10,350 bases of DNA from contig JAKLLI010000181.1 of the NCBI GenBank assembly GCA_023150195.1, positions 1-10,350 of the forward strand. Reading direction: 5' to 3'. The notes under the pieces are model-generated. The model was given only the letters and a program-made list of their open reading frames with translations, was not told the origin of the DNA and did not search any database. How positions within the stretch are numbered: the first letter of the stretch is position 1; every line of letters starts with the position of its first letter. The DNA comes from Azonexus sp. Lineage in GTDB: Bacteria; Pseudomonadota; Gammaproteobacteria; Burkholderiales; Rhodocyclaceae. The translations under genes and the position numbers were made by a program. Shown in pieces: positions 1 through 7,450 of the stretch.

Positions 1-1207
1 CCTGTTCGGCGTGCTGCACCAATTCGCCACCGCCGAGGTGTTCGGCAATGGCGCGGGCAATGGCCGCCACACGCTGCATGCGCTCGCCCTGCGTGCCCAG
101 CTTGTTGTGATACACCACCTTGGCGAGGCCGGCGACACGGCTTTCCAGGGATTTCTTGCGATCCTGGTCAAAGAAGAACTTGGCGTCGGCCAGACGCGGG
201 CGCACCACGCGCTCGTTGCCGCCGATCACCGCCGAGGCATCGTCCGGGCTGATATTGCTGACCACGAGGAACTGGTTCGTGAGTTTTCCGGCGGCATCGA
301 GCAGCGGGAAATATTTCTGATTGGCCTTCATCGTCAGAATCAGGCATTCCTGCGGCACGGCGAGGAATTCTTCCTCGAACTGGCCGATCAGCACGTTCGG
401 GCGTTCGACCAGTGCGGTGACCTCGTCGAGCAGGGCGTCGTCCTCGATTGGCTTGAGGTTGGCACCGGCCTGGGCGGCAGCGGCGGCCAGTTGGCGGGAG
501 ATTTCTGCCTTGCGCTCGGCGAAGGCGGCGATCACGGCGCCATCGCGCTTGAGGATTTCCGCATAGCGGTCAGCGTCGGTGATCACGACCGGATCAACGG
601 CGGCTTCGAAACGATGGCCCTTGGTCGCATTGCCGGCATTCAGACCGAGCACCGACAGCGGCACGACATCGGCGCCGTGCAGTGCCACCAGCCCATGCGC
701 GGGACGGACGAAATTCACCGTGCTCCAGCCATCCTGCAGTTGGTAAGTCATTACTTTCGGAATCGGCAGCGCTGCCAGGGCGGCCTCGATGGCTTTTTGC
801 AGGCCGTCAGCCAGCGTCGCCCCCTTGGCCAGGCTGTCGTAGAAGAGGATGTCCGCCTTGCCATCGTGCTCGCGGCGCAGGGCGGCGACGGCAGAGGCAT
901 CGGCCCCGAGGGCCGCCAGCTTCTTGAGCAGGGCCGGCGTGGCATTGCCGCTGGCGTCCAGACCGACGGCGACCGGCATCAGCTTCTGCACCACCGGCTT
1001 GTCGGCGGCGACGGCGGCCACGTCAGTCATATGGGCTGCCAGACGGCGCGGCGAGGCGTAAGCGGTCACTGTCGCGGTCGACGGTGCCAAACCGGCATTT
1101 TTCAGCGAAGTGGCGAGCGCGCCAGCAAAGGCATCCCCCAGTTTTTTCAATGCCTTGGGCGGCAGTTCTTCAACGAAGAGTTCAACGAGCAGATTCTTGG
1201 ACGACAT
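1..1207 (-). CDS. glyS: glycyl-tRNA synthetase beta subunit (3' part off the window)
   Basis: The beta subunit of the alpha2-beta2 glycyl-tRNA synthetase supports tRNA-Gly binding and works with GlyQ to charge glycine in the cytoplasm. The reverse strand from the ATG at 1207 is open to the window edge, giving about 402 residues of a protein that is normally near 690, so the C-terminal part is missing. The N-terminus MSSKNLLVELFVEELPPKAL and the internal segments TMKANQKYFPL, VVSNI and ADAKFFFDQDR are typical of GlyS. The start lies 1 base after the glyQ stop (TGA at 1211-1209, then T, then ATG), so translation is probably coupled to glyQ. A long plus-strand reading frame across the same bases is an antisense shadow. 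No frameshift is seen in the visible part. Confidence 0.96.
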   Translation of the reverse strand, partial: MSSKNLLVELFVEELPPKALKKLGDAFAGALATSLKNAGLAPSTATVTAYASPRRLAAHMTDVAAVAADKPVVQKLMPVAVGLDASGNATPALLKKLAALGADASAVAALRREHDGKADILFYDSLAKGATLADGLQKAIEAALAALPIPKVMTYQLQDGWSTVNFVRPAHGLVALHGADVVPLSVLGLNAGNATKGHRFEAAVDPVVITDADRYAEILKRDGAVIAAFAERKAEISRQLAAAAAQAGANLKPIEDDALLDEVTALVERPNVLIGQFEEEFLAVPQECLILTMKANQKYFPLLDAAGKLTNQFLVVSNISPDDASAVIGGNERVVRPRLADAKFFFDQDRKKSLESRVAGLAKVVYHNKLGTQGERMQRVAAIARAIAEHLGGGELVQHAEQ

Positions 1208-1208
1208 A

Positions 1209-2114
1209 TCAGGCAGCTTTCTTTGCGTTCTGTTCTTCGAGCTTGGCCAGTACTTCATCGGCCCAGGCCTTGGGTGCCATCGGGAAGCCGAGGCGGGCGC
1301 GCGAGTCGAGATAGGCCTGTGCAACGGCGCGGGCGAGATTGCGGATGCGGCCGATGTAGGCGGCGCGTTCCTTGAGCACCTGTTCGTAGGCCGGCAGCGC
1401 CAGTTGCGCGCCCATCAGGTGTTGCGCCTGCTTCTCGTGCGCGCCAAAGGCGTGGAACAGGAAGTCGACGTCGGAGTGTTCGAAGTTGTAGGTCGATTGC
1501 TCGACTTCGTTCTGGTGATAGACATCGCCATACGTGAGGCCGTCGGTCCACACCAGGTCATAGACGTTTTCCACGCCTTGCAGGTACATGGCCAGACGTT
1601 CGATGCCGTAGGTGATTTCGCCGGTGATCGGCTTGCAGTCGATGCCGCCGACCTGCTGGAAATAGGTGAATTGGGTCACCTCCATGCCGTTCATCCAGAC
1701 TTCCCAGCCGAGGCCCCAGGCACCCAGCGTCGGATTTTCCCAGTCGTCTTCGACGAAACGGACGTCGTTCTTCTTCAGGTCGAAGCCCAGCGCTTCCAGC
1801 GAACCGAGGTAAAGCTCAAGGATGTTGTCCGGGGCCGGCTTGAGCACCACCTGAAACTGGTAGTAATGCTGCATGCGGTTCGGGTTTTCACCGTAGCGGC
1901 CATCCTTGGGTCGGCGCGACGGCTGCACGTAGGCGGCTTTCCAGGGCTCGGGGCCAATGGCGCGCAGGAAGGTGGCGGTATGGCTGGTGCCGGCGCCGAC
2001 TTCCATGTCGTAGGGTTGAAGCAGGGCGCAGCCCTTGTCGCTCCAGTATTGCTGGAGACGCAGGATGATTTCCTGAAAGCTGGGCTTGTTGGCAGTTGCG
2101 GTGCTGGTGGTCAT
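1209..2114 (-). CDS. glyQ: glycyl-tRNA synthetase alpha subunit
   Basis: The 301-residue class II catalytic alpha subunit of bacterial tetrameric GlyRS makes glycyl-adenylate and partners with GlyS. Family signatures are plain: [13 protein letters not shown] (12-24), [19 protein letters not shown] (40-58), a motif 2-like region [18 protein letters not shown] (62-79), and motif 3 [15 protein letters not shown] (165-179). The length matches the family norm of about 300. The reading frame stays open upstream to about 2441, but that extension has no family character, so the ATG at 2114 giving [13 protein letters not shown] is chosen. No strong Shine-Dalgarno sequence precedes it. glyS follows after 1 base, forming a glyQS operon. 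Confidence 0.97.
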   Translation of the reverse strand: MTTSTATANKPSFQEIILRLQQYWSDKGCALLQPYDMEVGAGTSHTATFLRAIGPEPWKAAYVQPSRRPKDGRYGENPNRMQHYYQFQVVLKPAPDNILELYLGSLEALGFDLKKNDVRFVEDDWENPTLGAWGLGWEVWMNGMEVTQFTYFQQVGGIDCKPITGEITYGIERLAMYLQGVENVYDLVWTDGLTYGDVYHQNEVEQSTYNFEHSDVDFLFHAFGAHEKQAQHLMGAQLALPAYEQVLKERAAYIGRIRNLARAVAQAYLDSRARLGFPMAPKAWADEVLAKLEEQNAKKAA

Positions 2115-2145
2115 GGGACGCACTTGAAATGACAGAAAGCCCCGG

Positions 2146-2151
2146 ATTTTA
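2146..2151 (-). promoter_or_regulatory. candidate -10 element for glyQS
   Basis: On the minus strand the bases read TAAAAT (5 of 6 to the sigma-70 -10 consensus), preceded directly by TG. Transcription starting about 7 bases downstream would give a short leader of about 25 bases before the glyQ ATG at 2114. No good -35 hexamer sits 16-18 bases upstream, so this is a weak call based on position and the -10 only. Confidence 0.35.
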
Positions 2152-2298
2152 CAGGCTTTTGCGCCCCTTCGGCAGGGCCAATCCGGAGCTTGGGGGCGCT
2201 GCGTTCCGATGAAAGGCGGCAAGCCTTGGTGGATGGGCGATGGCGGGCGCACTGTGGCGTGCGTACAACAGTTAATCCCCGGTTGTTGCGGTGAAATA

Positions 2299-2326
2299 TT
2301 GCAAAATCCCATGAAATCAATAAAAT
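2299..2326 (+). promoter_or_regulatory. candidate sigma-70 promoter for the transglycosylase-msrA pair
   Basis: TTGCAA (2299-2304, 4 of 6 to the -35 consensus) is followed after a 16-base spacer by TAAAAT (2321-2326, 5 of 6 to the -10 consensus), in the only AT-rich part of this intergenic region. It faces the plus-strand genes. The predicted start near 2333 would leave a leader of 160-220 bases. The call rests on motif match only. Confidence 0.4.
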
Positions 2327-2499
2327 GCGACGACTCTTGTTGCGGTGCAGCATTGGTGTTGGCCGGCATTGAACGCATTTCTCCCCATCCTTGGGCGCGT
2401 CCAGCCGGTGCCGGGTCTGGTCTCCACGAGCCCCCGTCCAATGGTGTACCCCCCGTAACCGTTCGCTGGTGGGCTGTCTGCCGCTGGTGGCAACTGTGA

Positions 2500-2512
2500 A
2501 GGAGGGCGCATG
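2500..2512 (+). promoter_or_regulatory. strong Shine-Dalgarno and ATG out of frame with the transglycosylase
   Basis: AGGAGG (2500-2505) lies 4 bases before an ATG at 2510-2512, the best ribosome binding site in the region. That ATG opens a reading frame of only 11 codons ([11 protein letters not shown]) ending at TGA 2543-2545, 7 bases before the in-frame transglycosylase ATG at 2553. It may be the real gene start separated from the body by a 1-base insertion, or a leader peptide coupled to re-initiation at 2553. Confidence 0.5.
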
Positions 2513-2552
2513 TTCGCTACGGAGCGGTCATGCCAGCTTGCTTGAATCCTTG

Positions 2553-3107
2553 ATGGCCGTGTTTCCCAGCGAGTCGGTCAGTGCCGATGAGGCCGAAGAA
2601 CTGGTCGACGATGCCGCTTTGCAGCCGGCCAGCGTGGTCCAGGAATCCGGTTTGAACCCCGGCATGCGGCGCGTCCTGCGCTACGTTTCCCGCCGCTACC
2701 ATGTGTCGACCGAAGCCTTGCAGCCGATTTTCGCGGCGGCGCAGCAGAGCGGTCGTGAGTTGGGGATTGATCCCCTGCTGATCGTGGCGGTGATCGGTAT
2801 CGAGTCGCGCTTCAATCCGTTTTCCGAAAGCGGTTATGGCGCGCAGGGGCTGATGCAGGTCGTGCCGCGTTTTCACGCGGACAAACTGCCGGACGATGCG
2901 GGCGAACTGCCCTTCTTCGATCCCGTGACCAATGTCCAGATCGGTGCTCGGGTGCTGAAGGAATCGATCAGCCGCAGCGGTGGCCTGGTCGAGGGACTGC
3001 AGCAGTTTGGCGGGGCCAGCAATGATCCGGAGCGGCGCTATTCGAACAAGGTGCTGAGCGAAATGCAGCGCCTGGAGCAAGCCGTGCTGCAGATGCGCAA
3101 GGCCTGA
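2553..3107 (+). CDS. SLT-domain lytic transglycosylase (start uncertain)
   Basis: A small transglycosylase of the Slt/MltC-like SLT fold, which cleaves peptidoglycan glycan strands to leave 1,6-anhydro-muramyl ends. From the ATG at 2553 it is 184 residues. The catalytic glutamate motif is IGIESRFNP (Glu codon at 2802, residue 84), followed by the SLT signature SGYGAQGLMQVVP and the later AxLKESISRSGG/YSNKV region that resembles the usual NAYNAG..YV end of the domain. The C-terminal tail is charged and helical. No signal peptide is visible from any in-frame start, which is odd for a periplasmic enzyme and suggests the N-terminus is misread. Alternative starts are GTG 2496 (weak SD, 203 residues), TTG 2391, or ATG 2510 in another frame with a perfect SD. 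msrA follows after 67 bases with no terminator between, so they are probably co-transcribed. Confidence 0.85.
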   Translation: MAVFPSESVSADEAEELVDDAALQPASVVQESGLNPGMRRVLRYVSRRYHVSTEALQPIFAAAQQSGRELGIDPLLIVAVIGIESRFNPFSESGYGAQGLMQVVPRFHADKLPDDAGELPFFDPVTNVQIGARVLKESISRSGGLVEGLQQFGGASNDPERRYSNKVLSEMQRLEQAVLQMRKA

Positions 3108-3174
3108 TTCAGCGGGAACCCTTGCCTGGGCTTCGGGTCAGACCGGCTGTCGAATGCCGTTTCAGGAGGTCTGC

Positions 3175-3714
3175 ATGAGTTCCGCCAATTCGTTGTTGAC
3201 GCTGGGCGGTGGGTGTTTCTGGTGTCTGGAAGCGGCATTTGAGCGCCTCGAAGGCGTGGTATCGGCGCTGCCCGGCTACATGGGCGGGCACGAGCCGGCA
3301 CCAACTTATGAGCGGGTGTGCCGCGGCGATACGGGTTATGCCGAGGTAGTACAGATCGAATTCGATCCGGTGAAAATCGACGCGGAAGCTTTGTTGACCG
3401 TGTTTTTCACGATTCACGATCCCACCACGCTGAATCGCCAGGGGCACGATATCGGCACCCAATATCGCTCGGTGATTTTTTATCACGATCCCGTGCAGGC
3501 GCGGGTCGCCAGCGACATGATCCGGGTGCTGGGCCAGTCGGCGTTTCCAACGACGCCGGTGGTGACCGAAGTGCTGCCAGCTGCCACGTTTCACCTGGCG
3601 GAGGCGGAGCATCACGGCTATTTCCGCAAAAATCCGTATCAGGGCTATTGCATGGCGGTGGTCGCACCCAAGGTGGAAAAAGTGCGCCGTGGTTTTCCCG
3701 GACTCTTGCGTTAA
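3175..3714 (+). CDS. msrA: peptide methionine-(S)-S-oxide reductase
   Basis: MsrA reduces methionine-S-sulfoxide in proteins and free form, using thioredoxin to recycle its cysteines. The 179-residue product has the catalytic GGGCFWCLEAAF motif with nucleophile Cys14 and a probable resolving Cys159 in NPYQGYC. Other family blocks are GYMGGHEPAPTYERVCRGDTGYAEVV (35-60, shown in part), FFTIHDPTTLNRQGHDIGTQ (77-96) and YRSVIFYH (97-104). The start at 3175 is preferred over an upstream ATG at 3154 because AGGAGG at 3164-3169 sits 5 bases before it. No signal peptide is present, so the protein is cytoplasmic. It ends convergently with lnt, with overlapping stop codons. Confidence 0.96.
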   Translation: MSSANSLLTLGGGCFWCLEAAFERLEGVVSALPGYMGGHEPAPTYERVCRGDTGYAEVVQIEFDPVKIDAEALLTVFFTIHDPTTLNRQGHDIGTQYRSVIFYHDPVQARVASDMIRVLGQSAFPTTPVVTEVLPAATFHLAEAEHHGYFRKNPYQGYCMAVVAPKVEKVRRGFPGLLR

Positions 3715-5171
3715 CGACGACGGCGTCCGATTCGGCTCGCCAGCAGGCAAAGTGCAATCAGCGCAATGGCTGGCCAGTCGCCCCAGCGAACATAGGGTGT
3801 GGTGCCCTGATGGGCCCGGATTTCGCCGCGCAGCACGCCGGTTTCGAAGGGAGCAAGCTGGCTGACGACTTCGCCCTGTGCGTCGATGATTGCAGTCATG
3901 CCGGTATTGGTCGCACGCAGCATCGGTCGTCCGGTTTCCAGCGCGCGCAGGCGGGCGATCTGCAAATGCTGATCCTGCGCCAGCGAGTGGCCGAACCACG
4001 CCGTATTGGACAAATTGGCCAGCAGGCCGGCGTGTGGCAGGGCGCGAATGATCTCGTGGCCGAAAACGTCTTCATAACAGATGTTGACCGCGACCGCCTG
4101 CGTACCGAGTTGCAAGGGCGGCTGAACGGCTGCGCCGGCTGAAAATGAGGACATGGGGATGTTGGCCTGCGCCATGATCCAGGCAAAGCCGGGGGGGATG
4201 AATTCACCAAACGGGACAAGATGCTGCTTGCTATATACCTGCATCGGCGAACTGCCGAGGCTGACCGCACTGTTGAAATAGTTCGTCCCATCCCCCGTCA
4301 GGGTGCCGATGATGAGATCGCCGCCCTGCCGCTGCGCCAGCACCTGCAGCTCATCCAGGTAGTCGCGCGGCAACTGGTCGATGAAGGCTGGCAGGGCGGT
4401 TTCCGGCAACAGGGTCAATTGCGCGGGATGGGCTGCGATCAGGTCGCGGTACAGGGCGAGGGTGCGGAGAAAGCTTTCCGGCTGAAATTTCATCTCCTGA
4501 GGGATGTTGCCCTGTATCAGCGCCACGCTGACCGGGTTGCCGATGGCCTCGGTCCAGGCAATCTGACGTAGTCCCTGGCCGCTTGCCAGCAGCACGCCGA
4601 GCACGAGCAGGCCGTGTTTCCAGCGGCTCAGACTGGCGGCGGCGAGCGCGACCAGCAGCGACAGGCCAAAGACGCCAAGGAGCGGCGCAAAGCCTGCCAG
4701 GGGGCTGGGTGGCGACTGGCTGTAACCCAGGCTGAGCCAGGGAAAGCCGGTGAAAATATGGGCTCTGGCGACGTCGACCGCAGCAATCAGTCCGCCGAAC
4801 CACAGCGCCTGCTGCCAGAAAGCGGCGGGTTGCCAGCGTTTGTAGGCCCAGCCGGCGACGGCGGGGTAGAGGGCAGCCACGGTGCAAAAGCCCAAGGTGG
4901 CCGGCCCCGCCAGCCACCAGGGCATGCCGCCGAAGGTGGAGAGGCTGACATAGACCCAGGACACGCCGCTCAGAAAGAAGCCGAGCCCGAAGGCCAGGCC
5001 GCGTTGGCCGGCGTCGGCGGGTGAGCGCGCATCTTGCAGCAGCTTGAATAAAACGGCCCAGACCAGCGGTGCCAGCCAGAACAGCCCGAAGGGGGCAAAA
5101 CACAGGATGCCGCTAGCGCCGGCCCCCAGCGACAGCAGCAGCGGGAGGCCGCCGCGTTCAGCCAGCGTCAT
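3711..5171 (-). CDS. lnt: apolipoprotein N-acyltransferase
   Basis: Lnt is an inner-membrane enzyme that transfers an acyl chain from phospholipid to the free amino group of the lipidated cysteine, the last step of lipoprotein maturation before Lol sorting. The 486-residue protein starts with several membrane segments in residues 8-205, followed by a periplasmic nitrilase-like domain (about 213-455) and a final membrane segment (about 466-480) ending in RRRR. The nitrilase triad is intact: Glu257 in LLPETALP, Lys315 in YSKQHLVPFGEF and Cys365 in NICYEDVFG. The start overlaps the last 14 bases of corC, so translation is probably coupled. The stop TAA (3713-3711) overlaps the msrA stop on the other strand, leaving no space for a terminator between them. 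Confidence 0.97.
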   Translation of the reverse strand: MTLAERGGLPLLLSLGAGASGILCFAPFGLFWLAPLVWAVLFKLLQDARSPADAGQRGLAFGLGFFLSGVSWVYVSLSTFGGMPWWLAGPATLGFCTVAALYPAVAGWAYKRWQPAAFWQQALWFGGLIAAVDVARAHIFTGFPWLSLGYSQSPPSPLAGFAPLLGVFGLSLLVALAAASLSRWKHGLLVLGVLLASGQGLRQIAWTEAIGNPVSVALIQGNIPQEMKFQPESFLRTLALYRDLIAAHPAQLTLLPETALPAFIDQLPRDYLDELQVLAQRQGGDLIIGTLTGDGTNYFNSAVSLGSSPMQVYSKQHLVPFGEFIPPGFAWIMAQANIPMSSFSAGAAVQPPLQLGTQAVAVNICYEDVFGHEIIRALPHAGLLANLSNTAWFGHSLAQDQHLQIARLRALETGRPMLRATNTGMTAIIDAQGEVVSQLAPFETGVLRGEIRAHQGTTPYVRWGDWPAIALIALCLLASRIGRRRR

Positions 5172-6007
5172 GCTTAGGGATGGGGGCGGGTTTGGGTGGA
5201 TCGACTAGCAGGGTGTACAGGCGACGGCTGTCGGCGCGCAGCACCTGGAAGCGGACGCCTTCGATCTCGACGCTTTCGTTGCGCTTGGGGACGCGGCCCA
5301 GGTGGCGCAGGATCAGGCCGCCCACGGTGTCGAACGCTTCGTCGGAGAAGGTGGTGTCGAAGGCAAGGTTGAAGTCCTCGATCTCGGTGCGTGCCTTGAC
5401 GCGATAGCGCCCGGCGGAGTCCAGGCGAATGTTGTCGTGGGCTTCGTCGAAATCGTATTCGTCTTCGATGTCGCCGACGATTTGTTCCAGCACATCCTCA
5501 ATGGTCACCAGGCCGGCGACACTGCCGTACTCGTTCACCACAATTGCCATGTGGTTGCGCGAGACGCGGAACTCGCGCAGCAGCACGTTCAGGCGCTTGG
5601 ATTCGGGGATGAAGACGGCGGGACGCAGCCAGTCGCGCAGACTGAAGTTTTCTTCGGTATGGATGCGCAGCAGATCCTTGGCCAGCAGGATGCCGAGGAC
5701 GTTGTCGCGGTCGCCGTCAAATGACGGGGAACCGGGAGTGGGCCGCTTCGATGACCACGGGAATGATCTCGTTCATCGGGTCATCGACATGGATGACGTC
5801 CATCTGGGCCCGCGGAATCATCACGTCGCTGACGCGTGTGTCCGAGGCAGCCAGTGCGCCCTCGATGATGGTCAGCGCATCGGCGTCCATCAGATTGCGC
5901 TCGTAGGCCGAGTACAGGGTGGCGAGCAGTTGCTCGCGGTCTTCGGGTTCCCGTAACAGCAGGGAAGTCAGTCGTTCGATAAAACCTGGTTTACTGTCAC
6001 TGTCCAT
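5158..6007 (-). pseudogene. corC: CorC/HlyC-family CBS-domain protein, split by a 1-base frameshift
   Basis: CorC (YbeX) is a cytoplasmic protein with paired CBS domains and a C-terminal CorC_HlyC domain, linked to magnesium/cobalt homeostasis and, in E. coli, to ribosome function. The ATG at 6007 gives 96 residues ending in AAHSRFPVI, then TGA at 5719-5717. Removing one base from the three-T run (plus-strand A5719-A5721) restores the expected continuation DGDRDNVLGILLAKDLL and gives a normal 282-residue protein. The second half includes CBS2 (HMAIVVNEYGSVAGLVTIED, then VLEQIVGDIEDEYD) and the transporter-associated domain to the stop at 5158. The N-terminal CBS1 contains SDVMIPRAQMDVI. Both halves are otherwise well conserved, so the lesion is either very recent or a sequencing error. 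It starts 5 bases after ybeY ends and overlaps lnt by 14 bases. Confidence 0.9.
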
Positions 6008-6012
6008 GATGT

Positions 6013-6459
6013 TTATTCCGCGTAGGGGTCGGCATAACCCAGTGCGGCCAGTATCTCCCTTTCTTCATCTTCCATTTGCCGGGCGTCCTCGTCGTTCTCG
6101 TGGTCCCAGCCTTGCAAATGCAGCATACCATGCACCGTCAGGTGGGCGTAATGCGCGGCCAGCGGCTTGTTCTGCTCGCTTGCCTCACGCGCCACCACGC
6201 TCGGGCAGATCACCAGATCCCCCATCACCACCGGCTCGGTTTCGTAGGGGAAAGAGAGCACGTTGGTTGCGTAATCCTTGTTGCGATATTCGGCATTCAA
6301 GGTCTGGCCTTCATCGGCATCCACTAGACGAATGGTGATTTCCCCGCCACCCTGGAGTGCTGCGCGCGCCCAGCGCACGAAATCCGCACGCAAGGGTAGG
6401 CCTTCACGGTTACAGGCATATTGCACAGAGAGATTAAGACGCTTGCTGACGTTTTTCAT
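6013..6459 (-). CDS. ybeY: endoribonuclease YbeY, rRNA maturation factor
   Basis: YbeY is a zinc-dependent single-strand endoribonuclease needed for 16S rRNA 3' end maturation and late 70S ribosome quality control. The 148-residue product carries the zinc motif H-x3-H-x5-H at His110, His114 and His120 within [11 protein letters not shown], and the conserved [15 protein letters not shown] block (59-73) with Arg59. The ATG at 6459 ([15 protein letters not shown]) is chosen; the frame is open further upstream inside phoH but that part is unlike the family. The start overlaps the end of phoH by 26 bases. The phoH-ybeY pairing is widely conserved and the two proteins are thought to act together on RNA. 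Confidence 0.97.
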   Translation of the reverse strand: MKNVSKRLNLSVQYACNREGLPLRADFVRWARAALQGGGEITIRLVDADEGQTLNAEYRNKDYATNVLSFPYETEPVVMGDLVICPSVVAREASEQNKPLAAHYAHLTVHGMLHLQGWDHENDEDARQMEDEEREILAALGYADPYAE

Positions 6460-7450
6460 AGGCTTCAACGATGCGGGCGACCAGCGGGTGACGCACCACA
6501 TCCTCCTTTTTGAACTGGGTAAAGGCAATGCCGCGGACATCGTGCAGCACTTCGATCGCTTCCTTCAGGCCGCTTTTTTGCCCTTTGGGCAGGTCGACCT
6601 GGGTAATGTCGCCGGTGACCACGGCCTTGGCGCCAATGCCGATGCGGGTGAGAAACATCTTCATCTGTTCCGGCGTGGTGTTTTGCGCTTCATCAAGGAT
6701 CACGAACGCATGGTTCAAGGTGCGTCCGCGCATGAAGGCCAGCGGCGCGATTTCGATGGCGCGCTTTTCGTAGAGCTTGGCGACACGGTCGGCGCCCATC
6801 AGATCGTAGAGTGCGTCGTACAGGGGGCGCAGGTAGGGGTCGATTTTCTGCGTCAGATCACCCGGCAGAAAGCCGAGCCGCTCGCCGGCCTCGACAGCCG
6901 GGCGGGTGAGAATGATGCGTTCGACCAAGTCACGCTCGAAGGCGTCCACGGCGCTGGCGACGGCGAGATAAGTCTTGCCGGTGCCTGCCGGGCCGATACC
7001 GAAGGTGATGTCGTGTTCCTGAATGTATTTCAGGTACTCCACCTGTCGCGGGGTACGTCCGTGCAACTCGGTTTTGCGGGTGATCAGTTGCGGTCCATCC
7101 ACTGGGCTGTCGTTGCTGCGTGAAATGCGTCGTACCGGGGCATTCAGGAATTCGATCAGGCCGAGCTGGATTTCATCCACGCTCAGGGGCGCACGTGCCA
7201 TGGCGTAGAAGTGACGGACGGCGTCTGCGGTCAACCGGGCTTTTTCCCCCGAAATCGAAAAGCGTTCGTTGCGCCGCCGAATGGTGACATCGAATCCGGT
7301 TTCAATCTGGCGGATGTTCTCATCGAGTGGGCCGCACAAATTCGCCAGCAGGGTGTTGTCGACCGGTGCCAGGGCAAAGTCCACCGGTCGCTGCCTGGGC
7401 GCAGGGCGCTTGGCCGCCGCGCCGCTGTCCTTAGTTTTCGCGGATGACAA
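6434..7450 (-). CDS. ybeZ: PhoH-like ATPase (YbeZ), TTG start
   Basis: A 338-residue PhoH-family P-loop ATPase, a cytoplasmic partner of YbeY in RNA metabolism. Walker A is GPAGTGKT (153-160) and Walker B VILDEAQN (250-257); further family blocks are [19 protein letters not shown] (180-198) and [19 protein letters not shown] (277-295). An N-terminal KH-like region precedes the ATPase domain. The frame has no ATG before the conserved region; a stop lies 4 codons above the TTG at 7450, and GAAGGG just upstream is a good ribosome binding site, so TTG is the preferred start. GTG at 7384 is the alternative. The start lies inside the last 20 bases of miaB and the end overlaps ybeY. Also named phoL in betaproteobacteria. 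Confidence 0.95.
   Translation of the reverse strand: MSSAKTKDSGAAAKRPAPRQRPVDFALAPVDNTLLANLCGPLDENIRQIETGFDVTIRRRNERFSISGEKARLTADAVRHFYAMARAPLSVDEIQLGLIEFLNAPVRRISRSNDSPVDGPQLITRKTELHGRTPRQVEYLKYIQEHDITFGIGPAGTGKTYLAVASAVDAFERDLVERIILTRPAVEAGERLGFLPGDLTQKIDPYLRPLYDALYDLMGADRVAKLYEKRAIEIAPLAFMRGRTLNHAFVILDEAQNTTPEQMKMFLTRIGIGAKAVVTGDITQVDLPKGQKSGLKEAIEVLHDVRGIAFTQFKKEDVVRHPLVARIVEAYEKRQQAS

Larger units (their letters stand above)
2115..2495. other. intergenic region between divergent glyQ and the transglycosylase gene
   Basis: About 380 bases lie between glyQ and the earliest reasonable transglycosylase start. Reading frames that cross it are short and lack family features. The only AT-rich patch is about 2291-2327, where a plus-strand promoter candidate lies. 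A short in-frame start at 2325 ([15 protein letters not shown]) looks faintly like the beginning of a signal peptide but hits a stop at 2370-2372. No recognisable riboswitch, RNA gene or convincing hairpin was seen. Confidence 0.5.

Noticed and set aside
11..1375. 454-codon plus-strand open frame across glyS and the glyQ end
   Set aside because: Antisense to a clear GlyS with full family motifs; long antisense frames are expected in GC-rich genes with strong third-position bias.
2466..2477. Lipobox-like LVGC in frame upstream of the transglycosylase
   Set aside because: No start codon with a charged and hydrophobic signal region precedes it; the preceding residues are polar and proline/arginine rich.
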